This document shows positions 16,971-25,850 of a stretch of 47,463 nt of DNA, in pieces; the first letter of the stretch is position 1, and each line of letters opens with the position of its first letter. Position numbers and translations under genes: made by a program. Origin of the DNA: an uncultured Eubacteriales bacterium (GTDB lineage: Bacteria > Bacillota > Clostridia > Lachnospirales > Lachnospiraceae); NCBI GenBank assembly GCA_900316115.1, contig ONBN01000047.1, forward strand, positions 1-47,463, given 5' to 3'. The notes beneath the pieces are model-generated. The model made no database searches, was not told the DNA's origin, and saw only the letters and a program-made list of their open reading frames with translations.

Positions 16971-19861
16971 AACGATTTTTCAAAAAAATAAGCATAAAAA
17001 GAACAACTGTACTGGCTATTGTATTCATTTTTATGGGGTTCATCCTGATCCGCAGGCTTTTCGACCTGCAGATCATCCAGGGAGAGGACTACATCAACAA
17101 ATTTCAGACAAGGACAACCAAAAACCGTGTTTTAAAAAGCACACGTGGAAATATTCTGGACAGGAACGGAGAGGTCATTGCCTCCAATGTTCTGTCTTAT
17201 TCTCTTACCTTTGAGGATAATGGTACATATAATACCACCAGGGAGAAGAACCTTACCCTGAATGGGATCGCATATCAGGTACTGAAGATCCTTGAGAAAA
17301 ACGGCGACAGTCTGTCCAACAGCTTTCATATCCAGGTAAATGAGAATGGAGAATATGCCTTTGATGTAGACGAAGGCTTTACCTTAAGCCGTTTCAAAGC
17401 AGATATATATGGTCATCCTCTTATCGATGACCTTACAGAAGAAGAGAAAAATGCCACTGCTGCAGATATGGTTGATTTTCTCAGCGGCTCCAAAAGTGGC
17501 GGCTTCTCTATTGTTCTTGAAGGAGACAGTGCTTATACGGAAGAGGAGCTTTCTTCACACGGACTGCCTTCCCAGCTGACAAAAGAGGAGATCCTGGACA
17601 TTGCCATTATCCGCTACGAACTGAATACAAACAGCTATAAGAAATATATGCCAGTTACCATTGCAACTAATGTAAGTGAAGAATCTGTAGCCGCTATCAT
17701 GGAAAATAAAACTGCTTTCCAGGGTATTGAAGTGGTAGATGATTCCATCCGTAAATATGTTGACGAAGAGAGTATGGGACCTATTCTTGGTTATACTGGA
17801 AAGGCCTCTGCTGAAGAACTGGAATCACTGCGTAAGCAGAATCCTGACTATTCCAATGATGCTATTGTAGGCAAAGCAGGTCTGGAGCAGTATATGGAGC
17901 TTACCCTTCAGGGCACGGATGGTCATGAGACCGTTTCCGTAGATAACCTGGGAAAGGTATTAAAGATTGATGAAGATACACGGGTAGCCCCGGTTGCTGG
18001 AAATGATGTACAGATCACCATTGACACAGACTGGCAGTCCGGCATCTATGAGATCCTGAAGCAAAGGGTTGCAGGTATTCTTCTTTCCAAGATCGAAGCA
18101 TCCAAGACCTTTGACTTTGAAGGGGTCAGAAATGCCAGCCAGATCCGGATTCCTATTTATGATGTATACAATGCACTGGTAGAGAACAGTGTGATTGATA
18201 TCAATAAATTTCAAAACGAAGATGCTTCTGATATAGAAAAAAACTTATATGCCAAATTTCAACAAAAGCAGCAGCAGGTTTTTGATATAATAGACAGCAG
18301 GCTTACAGGAGACAATCCACCGGCTTACAAGGATGAAGATGTACAGATCCAGGCATATCTTTCCTATATCTGTAATGACATGCTGCGTGATACTTTAAAG
18401 ATCATCAAAAGTGATGCGGTAGATACGTCTGATGATACCTACAAGGCATGGACAACAGATGAAAGTATCAGCCTGAAGGATTATCTTACATATGCTACCA
18501 GCCAGAACTGGATCGATATTTCCAAGATTTCTCCAGAAGGGGAGTATCTGGATTCAGCAGAAGTATACCGTAGTCTTACAGATTATATTATTGATTATCT
18601 GAAAACAGATACAGGATTTTCAAAGTTGCTGTATAAGTATATGCTTCAGGAAGATACCATTTCTGGTCAGGAACTTTGCCTGGTTCTTTATGAACAGGGG
18701 ATCCTGTCCAAGGATGACGGCATGTATGAAAGCCTTGCCTCCGGCTCTATGGGCGCATATGACTTTATGGTCAGCAAGATTTCCACTTTGGAGATTGAGC
18801 CGGCACAGCTTGCCCTTGAGCCATGTTCTGCATCTGCAGTGCTGGTAGATGTACACACTGGTAAGGTACTTGCCTGTGTTACCTATCCTGGATATGACAA
18901 CAACCGTCTGACCAATAATATGGATACGGATTACTATAGCAAGCTTGCCCTGGATGAATCCAGTCCGTTCTTTAATAAGGCAACCCAGCAGACCACTGCT
19001 CCTGGATCCACCTTTAAGCTGGTTTCCACTATTGCAGGTATGATGGAAGGTGTGATCGATGACAGTACCTATTTTGACTGTACAGGATCCTTTGACTATG
19101 TAACACCACCTATCAACTGCTGGAATACTTTTGGACATGGAGCACTGGATATCCGCAGTGCCATTGAACAGTCCTGTAACTATTATTTCAGTATGATCGG
19201 ATTCCAGCTTGGTAAAGTTGGGGATAACGAATTTTCTGAGAATCAGAGTCTTACAAAGCTGAAGGAGTATGCTTCTTTGGTTGGCCTGGATCAGAAGAGC
19301 GGTATTGAGCTTTCAGAAGCCGCTCCCCAGGTTTCCAATCAGTATGCGGTTCCTTCTTACATTGGACAGGGTACCAACCTTTATACTACGGTAGGACTTG
19401 CCAGATATGCGGCAGTTCTTGCCAATTCAGGAACCGTATTCCAGCTGTCTCTTCTGGACAATGTAAAGGATGCATCCGGCCAGACCCTGCAGACTTATGA
19501 TCCGGTTGTCCTTAATACACTTACAGAGATCCCACAGAATGTGTGGGATGATATCCATGACGGTATGTACCGTGTGGTTCAGACCCATAACCAGTTTGAT
19601 GGTCTTGGTATGGCTGTATCCGGTAAGACAGGTACAGCAGAAGTGGATTATTACCATCCCAACCATGGTCTTTTCATTGGCTATGCACCATCCACAGATC
19701 CCAAATACGCCATCTCTGTGCGTATTGCAAATGGATATACCTCTGGTAATGCATGTTTGATTGCTAATGATATTTTTAAATACATTTTTGAACTTGCTGA
19801 TAAGGAGTCCATTATCACAGGTATTGCTTCCAGCGATACAAGTGATGTCTCAAACGACTAA
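16955..19861 (+). CDS. mrdA: Penicillin-binding protein 2, elongasome transpeptidase, with large insertion
   Basis: This class B PBP cross-links peptidoglycan during cell elongation. One membrane helix (about 17-38) is followed by the dimerisation domain with TRGNILDRNGEVIASN. The transpeptidase motifs are S685-T-F-K688, S740-C-N742 and K891-T-G-T894. Length, 968 residues, greatly exceeds the 600-700 usual for PBP2. Between ITIDTD (354-359) and AVLVDVHTGKVLA (from 628), where most homologues have about 20 residues, there are roughly 250 extra, mostly hydrophilic and helix-prone. Similar long PBP2 proteins occur in related Clostridia, as far as I recall. The start is TTG inside mreD. minD follows after 48 bases. 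Confidence 0.92.
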   Translation: MGNKIKRFFKKISIKRTTVLAIVFIFMGFILIRRLFDLQIIQGEDYINKFQTRTTKNRVLKSTRGNILDRNGEVIASNVLSYSLTFEDNGTYNTTREKNLTLNGIAYQVLKILEKNGDSLSNSFHIQVNENGEYAFDVDEGFTLSRFKADIYGHPLIDDLTEEEKNATAADMVDFLSGSKSGGFSIVLEGDSAYTEEELSSHGLPSQLTKEEILDIAIIRYELNTNSYKKYMPVTIATNVSEESVAAIMENKTAFQGIEVVDDSIRKYVDEESMGPILGYTGKASAEELESLRKQNPDYSNDAIVGKAGLEQYMELTLQGTDGHETVSVDNLGKVLKIDEDTRVAPVAGNDVQITIDTDWQSGIYEILKQRVAGILLSKIEASKTFDFEGVRNASQIRIPIYDVYNALVENSVIDINKFQNEDASDIEKNLYAKFQQKQQQVFDIIDSRLTGDNPPAYKDEDVQIQAYLSYICNDMLRDTLKIIKSDAVDTSDDTYKAWTTDESISLKDYLTYATSQNWIDISKISPEGEYLDSAEVYRSLTDYIIDYLKTDTGFSKLLYKYMLQEDTISGQELCLVLYEQGILSKDDGMYESLASGSMGAYDFMVSKISTLEIEPAQLALEPCSASAVLVDVHTGKVLACVTYPGYDNNRLTNNMDTDYYSKLALDESSPFFNKATQQTTAPGSTFKLVSTIAGMMEGVIDDSTYFDCTGSFDYVTPPINCWNTFGHGALDIRSAIEQSCNYYFSMIGFQLGKVGDNEFSENQSLTKLKEYASLVGLDQKSGIELSEAAPQVSNQYAVPSYIGQGTNLYTTVGLARYAAVLANSGTVFQLSLLDNVKDASGQTLQTYDPVVLNTLTEIPQNVWDDIHDGMYRVVQTHNQFDGLGMAVSGKTGTAEVDYYHPNHGLFIGYAPSTDPKYAISVRIANGYTSGNACLIANDIFKYIFELADKESIITGIASSDTSDVSND

Positions 19862-19909
19862 AGAGACCACCAGAAAGTTGGAACAATTTGTTTAGGAGGA
19901 TTCATTGAA

Positions 19910-20698
19910 ATGAGTGAAGTTATTGTGATCACTTCCGGAAAAGGAGGTGTAGGCAAGACGACTACAGTTGCCAATATCGGCACCGGCCTTGCCATGCTTG
20001 GCAAGAAGGTTGCAGTGGTGGACACCGATATAGGCCTTCGGAATCTGGATGTGGTTCTTGGTCTTGAGAACCGGATCGTTTACAATCTTGTAGATGTGGT
20101 TAATGGCAGCTGCCGTCTGCGGCAGGCTCTGATCCGGGACAAGCGTCATCCGGAGCTGTATCTTCTTCCTTCTGCCCAGACAAAGGATAAGACAGCAGTT
20201 TCCCCGGAGCAGATGATCAAGCTTACCCAGGAATTAAGGGAAGAATTTGACTATGTTCTTCTTGACTGTCCGGCGGGTATTGAGCAGGGCTTCAAAAATG
20301 CCATTGCAGGCGCAGACAAGGCGATTGTAGTTACCACACCTGAGGTTTCTGCTATCCGGGATGCAGACAGGATCATTGGTCTTCTGGAGGCAGGAGATAT
20401 CCGTGACATCCGTCTGATCATTAACAGGCTGCGGCCGGATATGATTGCAAGAGGAGATATGATGTCTGTAGATGATGTTCTGGCGATCCTGGCTGTAGAT
20501 CTTCTGGGTACGATCCTGGATGACGAGCAGATTGTTGTAGCCACTAATCAGGGTGAGCCTTTGTCAGGTAAGAATTCCCAGGCAGAAGAAGAATACCGGA
20601 ATATCTGCAAACGGATCCTTGGTGAGGATATCCCTTTTGTCACCCTTCGCCAGAAAAAGGGTGTGTTTGGCAGACTGGGCAGTATATTCAGAAAATAA
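19910..20698 (+). CDS. minD: Septum site-determining ATPase MinD
   Basis: MinD is a membrane-binding ATPase of the ParA/MinD group that positions the division site. The deviant Walker A motif KGGVGKTT (11-18) with signature Lys11 is clear, as are DTDIGLRNLD and DCPAGIE. The last residues (KKGVFGRLGSIFRK) form the amphipathic membrane-targeting helix. Length, 262, is typical. TTTAGGAGGA lies about ten bases before the ATG. minE follows, but minC, usually just before minD, is missing: only 48 bases separate PBP2 and minD. Confidence 0.96.
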   Translation: MSEVIVITSGKGGVGKTTTVANIGTGLAMLGKKVAVVDTDIGLRNLDVVLGLENRIVYNLVDVVNGSCRLRQALIRDKRHPELYLLPSAQTKDKTAVSPEQMIKLTQELREEFDYVLLDCPAGIEQGFKNAIAGADKAIVVTTPEVSAIRDADRIIGLLEAGDIRDIRLIINRLRPDMIARGDMMSVDDVLAILAVDLLGTILDDEQIVVATNQGEPLSGKNSQAEEEYRNICKRILGEDIPFVTLRQKKGVFGRLGSIFRK

Positions 20699-20728
20699 TA
20701 ACAGGCATATATGAGGAGGATCTCTTAC

Positions 20729-20968
20729 ATGAAATCCATTTTGCGTGAAAAACGGCGTTCCGCCGGATATGCCAGAGAACGAATGAAGCTTCTTCTGATC
20801 TCTGAGCGTATTGAATGTTCTCCGCAAATGATAAAGATGCTTCGCAGTGATCTGATACATACAGTACGGAAATACGTAGTGGTAGAAGAAGATCAGGTCA
20901 GGATCAAGATTTCCAAGGATCCGGCTGTGATCATGGCATATATCCCTGTACTTACGAAAAAGGACTGA
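20729..20968 (+). CDS. minE: Cell division topological specificity factor MinE
   Basis: MinE stimulates MinD ATPase and drives it from the membrane. The 79-residue protein has the N-terminal MinD-interacting stretch (ARERMKLLLISER) and a C-terminal dimerisation region ending KISKDPAVIMAYIP. The correct start is ATG 20729, preceded by GAGGAGG; an earlier ATG at 20711 lies immediately upstream of that ribosome binding site and is not a plausible start. minD lies 30 bases upstream and rodA ten bases downstream. Confidence 0.93.
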   Translation: MKSILREKRRSAGYARERMKLLLISERIECSPQMIKMLRSDLIHTVRKYVVVEEDQVRIKISKDPAVIMAYIPVLTKKD

Positions 20969-20977
20969 TATTAACAT

Positions 20978-22090
20978 ATGATTAAACAATATAAACTTCG
21001 CTTTTATAACTTCAGGCTTGTTCTGCTTCTGATTGCCATCAGCTCCATTGGAGTGGTGCTTGTGACCAGTGCCAGGGCAGATCTGCGGAACAAGCAGCTG
21101 GTTGGTTTGTTTCTTGGACTGATCGTTATGGTAGTTCTGTCTCTGATCGATTATTCCTGGATCCTTAATTTCCAGTGGATCATGTATGGCGCTAACATTG
21201 TTATGCTTTTGGGAGTCCGTCTTTTCGGTTCCAATGCAGGAGGTGCTACCAGATGGCTCCAGATCGGTGGCTTTCGATTCCAGCCTACAGAGCTTTCCAA
21301 GATTATTATCATCCTGTTCTTTGCGAAGTTTTTTATGGATCATGAAGAAGATTTAAATACATTAAAAGTTCTGGCAGAAGCAGCTGTTCTGCTTGTGATC
21401 CCGCTGGTTCTGATCTATGCACAGCCGGATATGAAAAATACCATCATGGTTACATTGATCTTCTGTATTCTTCTGTATATGGCAGGCCTTCGGTACAGGA
21501 TCATTGGCGGAGCATTTCTGATCGCCATACCTTTGGTTATTATCTTTCTTTCCATTGTTGTACAGCCGGATCAGAAGCTGATCAAGGATTACCAGAGAAA
21601 TCGTATCATGTCTTTTTTATATCCAGAGAATGAAGAATACTCTGAAGACATTGAACAGCAGAACAATTCCAAAACAGCCATTGCTTCCGGGGAACTGGTA
21701 GGAAAAAAGATTACCGGAGATGACAGCACTTCCTCCGTAAACGAGGGTAACTTTGTTGCAGAGAACCAGACAGACTTTATCTTCGCTGTAGCAGGAGAGG
21801 AGTATGGTTTCTTCGGCTGTACCCTGGTCGTTGTCTTCCTGTTCCTGATACCTTGCGAATGTATACGGATGAGCCTCAGGGCCAAGGATCTGGCCGGAAA
21901 GCTGATCTGCTGCGGCATAGGACTTGCCCCCAATACAGGTACGCCTCTTCCCTTTGTAAGTTATGGATTGACTTCACTGGTCAGCCTATATATAGGAATG
22001 GGTCTTGTACTGAATGTGGGACTGCAGAGCAGTGCGTACAATAAAGAGATCCAGAGAAAAGAAATATATGAGAAAGAGGAATACTTATGA
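20978..22090 (+). CDS. rodA: RodA/FtsW-type peptidoglycan glycosyltransferase, with internal deletion
   Basis: RodA is the SEDS-family polymerase that works with PBP2. The 370-residue protein has the expected N-terminal helices, ATRWLQIGGFRFQPTELSK, YAQPDMKNTIM, the loop Asp region NQTDFIFAVAGEEYGF and the C-terminal PNTGTPLPFVSYGLTS. Around residue 313 something is missing: AGKLICCGI runs straight into GLAPNTG, whereas family members have about 20 further residues there (a helix of the type SxxxFQSFxNIxVATG). The reading frame is kept, but loss of most of one membrane helix would disturb topology or function. This could be a real deletion or a sequence error. ATGA overlap couples it to the carboxypeptidase gene. 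Confidence 0.85.
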   Translation: MIKQYKLRFYNFRLVLLLIAISSIGVVLVTSARADLRNKQLVGLFLGLIVMVVLSLIDYSWILNFQWIMYGANIVMLLGVRLFGSNAGGATRWLQIGGFRFQPTELSKIIIILFFAKFFMDHEEDLNTLKVLAEAAVLLVIPLVLIYAQPDMKNTIMVTLIFCILLYMAGLRYRIIGGAFLIAIPLVIIFLSIVVQPDQKLIKDYQRNRIMSFLYPENEEYSEDIEQQNNSKTAIASGELVGKKITGDDSTSSVNEGNFVAENQTDFIFAVAGEEYGFFGCTLVVVFLFLIPCECIRMSLRAKDLAGKLICCGIGLAPNTGTPLPFVSYGLTSLVSLYIGMGLVLNVGLQSSAYNKEIQRKEIYEKEEYL

Positions 22091-23142
22091 CAACAGGTAA
22101 GCCGAGAAGAACGGTAAATAACAGAGCAGCCAGATTAAAAAAAATGCGCCGCAGGCGGATCCGTCATACCATTCTTCTGGTTTTATTATTAATTGCAGTT
22201 ATTGGCGGCGGTGTTTTCGCTGTTTATACCTTGCGGGGAGGTTCCCTAAGTGCACCGGTACTTCCTTTTAAAGCCTCCAGTGAATTTAGTTCTTCTGTCA
22301 CAGCCAGGGATTCCCTGAAAGGGGATGGTTTTGCTAAAGACCTGGTGGTTTCAGCACAGGACACACCCCTGGACGGAGTAGAATTAGAGGCTGATCAGAA
22401 AGGTCTTTTGTTCGACCTTACCAATAATAAAGTATTATTTGCAAAAGGCGCATATGAAAGAGTCTATCCTGCAAGTATTACCAAGATCATGACTGCCATG
22501 CTTGCCCTGAAATACGGCAATATGGACGAAACTGTCACCATCACCCAGGAAAATGTTACACTGGAAGACGGTTCCCAGGTATGTGGCTTTGGAGCAGGAG
22601 ATAAGGTAACTATGGGACAGCTTGTGCGGTGTCTTCTGGTTTATTCCGGTAATGATGCAGCCTCAGCTATTGCAGAGCATATTGGTGGCACAACTGAGAA
22701 TTTCGTTGATATGATGAACAGTTATGCTGCACAGCTTGGGTGTACCGGAACCCATTTTTCCAACCCTCATGGTCTTCAGGATGAGAACCATTATACAACA
22801 CCTTATGATATTTACCTGATGCTGAAAGGAGCATTGAATTATCCTTCTTTTACAGAGATCACACAGCTTCCTTCCTATACGGTTGAATATACAAAGGCTG
22901 ATGGTTCCACCATGAGTACTGTACTTGAGGCCACAGACCATTATCTTACCGGAGAAGTTGCAACACCTAAAGATGTAAAAATCCTTGGTGGAAAAACAGG
23001 AACTACCAGCCTGGCTGGCAACTGTCTGGCTCTTCTGTGCCAGAATGCCTATGGGCAGCCATATATCGCCATTATTATGGGTGCTTCATCAAAAGAGCTG
23101 CTGTACCAGGAAATGACCTCTCTTTTACAGCACATTAACTAA
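22087..23142 (+). CDS. D-alanyl-D-alanine carboxypeptidase (peptidase S11, DacF/PBP5-like)
   Basis: The enzyme trims the terminal D-Ala from peptidoglycan stems. Its 351 residues begin with a basic cytoplasmic tail (about 1-26, many Arg/Lys) and a membrane helix (about 27-47). The active-site motifs are S130-I-T-K133, S187-G-N189 and K303-T-G305. There is no cleavable signal or lipobox, so it is anchored by its N-terminus, unlike DacA types with a C-terminal anchor. It also lacks the PBP5 C-terminal beta domain. It is the last gene of the shape operon and is followed by a terminator. Confidence 0.92.
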   Translation: MTTGKPRRTVNNRAARLKKMRRRRIRHTILLVLLLIAVIGGGVFAVYTLRGGSLSAPVLPFKASSEFSSSVTARDSLKGDGFAKDLVVSAQDTPLDGVELEADQKGLLFDLTNNKVLFAKGAYERVYPASITKIMTAMLALKYGNMDETVTITQENVTLEDGSQVCGFGAGDKVTMGQLVRCLLVYSGNDAASAIAEHIGGTTENFVDMMNSYAAQLGCTGTHFSNPHGLQDENHYTTPYDIYLMLKGALNYPSFTEITQLPSYTVEYTKADGSTMSTVLEATDHYLTGEVATPKDVKILGGKTGTTSLAGNCLALLCQNAYGQPYIAIIMGASSKELLYQEMTSLLQHIN

Positions 23143-23212
23143 ACGGACATGTGGCCGGAGGAAGGCATCACCACATATGAAAGCTTCAAATCTTATACCA
23201 GTATCAGAAAGT

Positions 23213-23255
23213 CACCCTATGCCAGGCACAGATGCATTGCATAAGGTGGCTTTTT
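23213..23255 (+). terminator. Terminator of the shape/division operon
   Basis: CACC plus TATGC (23213-23222, one mismatch between) pairs with GCATA plus GGTG (23239-23248), followed by CTTTTT. It falls 70 bases after the carboxypeptidase stop and before the sigma-factor promoter region. Confidence 0.75.
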
Positions 23256-23297
23256 CAGACCATAGAAAAGGATCATAAAAATATTTTTCTTAAAAAG

Positions 23298-23330
23298 TGT
23301 AACATTTTACAGCTTGGATTGTTATATAAG
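23298..23330 (+). promoter_or_regulatory. Candidate ECF-type promoter upstream of the sigma-factor gene
   Basis: TGTAAC (23298-23303) is followed after 17 bases by GTTATATAAG (23321-23330). The TGTAAC element resembles -35 sites of ECF sigma factors, and such factors usually transcribe their own gene. No good housekeeping promoter is visible here. Assignment to the adjacent factor is inference. Confidence 0.35.
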
Positions 23331-23372
23331 TAGAATACAAACAATAAAGAAAGCACTACAGGCAGGAAAAAC

Positions 23373-23873
23373 ATGGATAAAAAGATATTGGAAGAAACAT
23401 ATCGAAAATTTCAAAAAGAATTGTATCTGTACCTGTTTTCCTTGTGCCGGAACAGACAGCTGACAGAAGATCTCCTTCAGGAAACTTTTCTGAAAGCGTT
23501 CCTGTCCCTTTCAGACAGTCATGGAAATATACGGGCATGGCTGTACGCAGTGGCAAGAAATCTGTTTTATAATCATCAGAAAAAGGCAAAACAGGAGGTG
23601 CTGTCTGAAGATATGCCAGATGCCGGGCTTACAGACGATATTCTGGATCAGATCCTTCAGGAGGAAAAAACGAAAAAACTCTATGAGGCGATCCGTAAGC
23701 TGGAAAACCGGAAACAGGAAGTATTACAGCTTCAGTATTTTGCACACCTTTCCCAGAAGGAAATTGCTGCAGTATTGCACCTGACTCCTGAGCATGTGCG
23801 TATCCTCGCATACAGGGCCAGAAAGGAACTTAAAACATTGATGGATAAAGAATACCAGGAGGACAGAAAATGA
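23373..23873 (+). CDS. ECF-type RNA polymerase sigma factor
   Basis: The 166-residue protein has sigma region 2 (LYLFSLCRNRQLTEDLLQET, then IRAWLYAVARNLFYNHQ) and region 4 (RKQEVLQLQYFAHLSQKEIAAVL followed by TPEHVRILAYRARKELK), with no regions 1 or 3, as in group IV sigma factors. It directs polymerase to a small regulon, usually for envelope stress. The ATG follows GGCAGGAAAAAC. The stop overlaps the next gene by four bases; that gene encodes a membrane anti-sigma-like protein, so the two form a classic signal-controlled pair. Confidence 0.9.
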   Translation: MDKKILEETYRKFQKELYLYLFSLCRNRQLTEDLLQETFLKAFLSLSDSHGNIRAWLYAVARNLFYNHQKKAKQEVLSEDMPDAGLTDDILDQILQEEKTKKLYEAIRKLENRKQEVLQLQYFAHLSQKEIAAVLHLTPEHVRILAYRARKELKTLMDKEYQEDRK

Positions 23874-25138
23874 CGTATAAGGAGCTTTTAAGGCTATATA
23901 AAGAGGGCAAATTAAATGAGCAGCAAAGACAGCAAATAGAACAGGATATTCAGCGTCAGGATGCCATCAGCGAATACCTTTACGAGGAGGGAGAGATCCC
24001 AGGCATGGAAGACACTGTTTTTCAGGCAGATGAGTCCGGAACAGAGCCATGTTCTAAAAGGACAACGGATGAATCTGAAAGTGACTTTCAGAAAAAGCTT
24101 ACCTCCCAGATTCAGGGAACCATCCGGAAAGCCTTCATTAAACTGGGTGTTGTCACCGGAAGCCTGATCCTGGTGATCCTGCTTTGTGCTGTTTTTATCC
24201 TTCCCCAGGTGGTATCCCTGTTTTATTACAATCCGAACAGATCAGCTGGCACAAGCAGTGAAACCGGCATATCTACCACACAGATGAGCCTGGACCTGTC
24301 TGTTTATTCAGAACTTTTCCTGCCAGGAGGACACAGAGACTACGTCAGTGCTACACCTCTTGGTTATGGAGCTTATGATATCCAGATCCCCCAGACATTT
24401 TCCAGAAACGGCAGATTTACCTCTGCAGGCGGTAAGCTGGTCCGTGGAAAACTGACACTGTATGACAGCAATGTTCTTGCACAGCCTTTGCTTCAGTTCT
24501 ACATTCCAGGAGATACAAGTAATCGGGTTATTTATACAAAAGATGAACAGGGCAATGTAGCAGAAGAGGATAGCATGAAAGACGACATTGCCGCCTCCAA
24601 AGAGCAGATTGCAGGTTACAGCGATACAGACTGGTATCTGGCCTATGTTTCTCTGTCAGAGATCACAGATTATGACACATTTATCAGTTGGATCAACACT
24701 TTAGATGAGCAGGAAGTACTGAATATAGGGGATATGTGGTGTGCCATTTACGCCCAGGATCAGGAGGGACATTCTATTTCTTATCCTCCAGTTGGATTTT
24801 CTCCGGAGCCTTCTGGTTCTACTATGAGCTGGGACAGGGAAAAGTATCCATATCTTTCCCTGTTAGATGATGAGAAGGACGAATATACAGATATAACAGA
24901 TGGTGCCACAATGAAAACCCATTTCCAGAGTATGCTGTCCTATATGGGTGAGCATGATGATATTCTGAAAATGCTGGGGCATTCAGACTGGGCAGATGAC
25001 TTTTCACAGATGAATGCCTGGATAGAAGAGAACGGACTGAAAACCTATGGTTTTGCAATATATGCCCAGAAGGATACCCTTCAGAAGTTGTATAATGACA
25101 GCCATGTAAGTTATATCCAGTCTGCACCGCTTTCATAA
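23870..25138 (+). CDS. Membrane anti-sigma factor-like regulator
   Basis: The 422-residue protein begins with a short cytoplasmic segment (about 1-91) starting MTYKELLRLYKEGKLNEQQRQ. One membrane helix follows (92-116), then an external domain of about 300 residues. The layout and the C-terminal region (DTDWYLAYVSLSEI, YGFAIYAQKDTLQKL) suit the Sigma_reg_N/Sigma_reg_C families (PF13800/PF13791) seen beside ECF factors in Firmicutes. It likely holds the upstream sigma factor at the membrane until an envelope signal is sensed; the signal is unknown. Translation is coupled by an ATGA overlap. Confidence 0.8.
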   Translation: MTYKELLRLYKEGKLNEQQRQQIEQDIQRQDAISEYLYEEGEIPGMEDTVFQADESGTEPCSKRTTDESESDFQKKLTSQIQGTIRKAFIKLGVVTGSLILVILLCAVFILPQVVSLFYYNPNRSAGTSSETGISTTQMSLDLSVYSELFLPGGHRDYVSATPLGYGAYDIQIPQTFSRNGRFTSAGGKLVRGKLTLYDSNVLAQPLLQFYIPGDTSNRVIYTKDEQGNVAEEDSMKDDIAASKEQIAGYSDTDWYLAYVSLSEITDYDTFISWINTLDEQEVLNIGDMWCAIYAQDQEGHSISYPPVGFSPEPSGSTMSWDREKYPYLSLLDDEKDEYTDITDGATMKTHFQSMLSYMGEHDDILKMLGHSDWADDFSQMNAWIEENGLKTYGFAIYAQKDTLQKLYNDSHVSYIQSAPLS

Positions 25139-25193
25139 GTATATTCCCAATCACAGGTATAATGCCAGGATATCAGTGTCAAACAGTCCAAAT

Positions 25194-25247
25194 TTGCCTG
25201 CCCTTATTCGTAACCAAACGTATGTTTTTTATCAATAGAGCAGGCAA
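25194..25247. repeat. 8-bp inverted repeat between the anti-sigma gene and the next promoter
   Basis: TTGCCTGC (25194-25201) and GCAGGCAA (25240-25247) are perfect complements 38 bases apart. No T run follows on the plus strand, so a normal terminator is doubtful. It lies 44 bases upstream of the promoter at 25291. The rest of 25139-25290 shows nothing I can name. Confidence 0.4.
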
Positions 25248-25290
25248 TATCAATACATGTAAAAAATACACAATTTTTCATAAAAAGGGC

Positions 25291-25319
25291 TTGCTATTTT
25301 TGATAATATACACTATAAT
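25291..25319 (+). promoter_or_regulatory. Strong sigma-A promoter of the small P-loop gene
   Basis: TTGCTA (25291-25296) and a perfect TATAAT (25314-25319) are separated by 17 bases. It drives the single gene at 25382, whose leader would be about 55 bases. Confidence 0.8.
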
Positions 25320-25381
25320 TGAAGCATCTTAAACAAGATTTTTAGCAAAAATTATTATATGTGTCTAAGGAGGAAAACAGC

Positions 25382-25801
25382 ATGGTTGAACTGATTGTAG
25401 GAAAGAAAGGCAAGGGCAAGACAAAAGTACTTTTAGACAGAGTAAATGGCACCGTTAAGGACGCCAATGGCAGCATCGTCTACTTAGACAAAAGCACAAA
25501 GCATATGTATGAACTGAACAATAAAGTTCGTCTTATCAATGTGACAACTTATCCCATCAAAAATGCAGATGAGTTTGTAGGATTTATCTGTGGGATTATT
25601 TCTCAGGATCATGACCTTGAGCAGATCTATCTTGACAGCTTCCTCAGAATTGCAAATCTTGAAGGTGCAGATGTTACAGGCACACTTCAGCAGCTGAATG
25701 ATATCAGTGATGCGTTTAAAGTATCCATTGTCATCAGTATATCCCTTGACAAAGAAGAAATTCCTGAAGCATTCCAGGACAAAATCGCAGTTGCTTTATA
25801 A
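25382..25801 (+). CDS. Small P-loop protein of unknown function
   Basis: The 139-residue protein starts MVELIVGKKGKGKTK, whose GKKGKGKT is a Walker A-like loop. A possible Walker B is the hydrophobic stretch EQIYLDSFLRI. It has no membrane segment and otherwise resembles short conserved 'ATP-binding' or 'twitching motility PilT'-like hypothetical proteins of Clostridia. The correct start is the ATG at 25382, seven bases after AAGGAGG; the GTG at 25361 lies before that site. It is monocistronic, with its own strong promoter and terminator. I do not know its role. Confidence 0.75.
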   Translation: MVELIVGKKGKGKTKVLLDRVNGTVKDANGSIVYLDKSTKHMYELNNKVRLINVTTYPIKNADEFVGFICGIISQDHDLEQIYLDSFLRIANLEGADVTGTLQQLNDISDAFKVSIVISISLDKEEIPEAFQDKIAVAL

Positions 25802-25850
25802 GGATTTGCAAAGCTACATATAATTAATTAAAAATACAAAATGCTAAATT

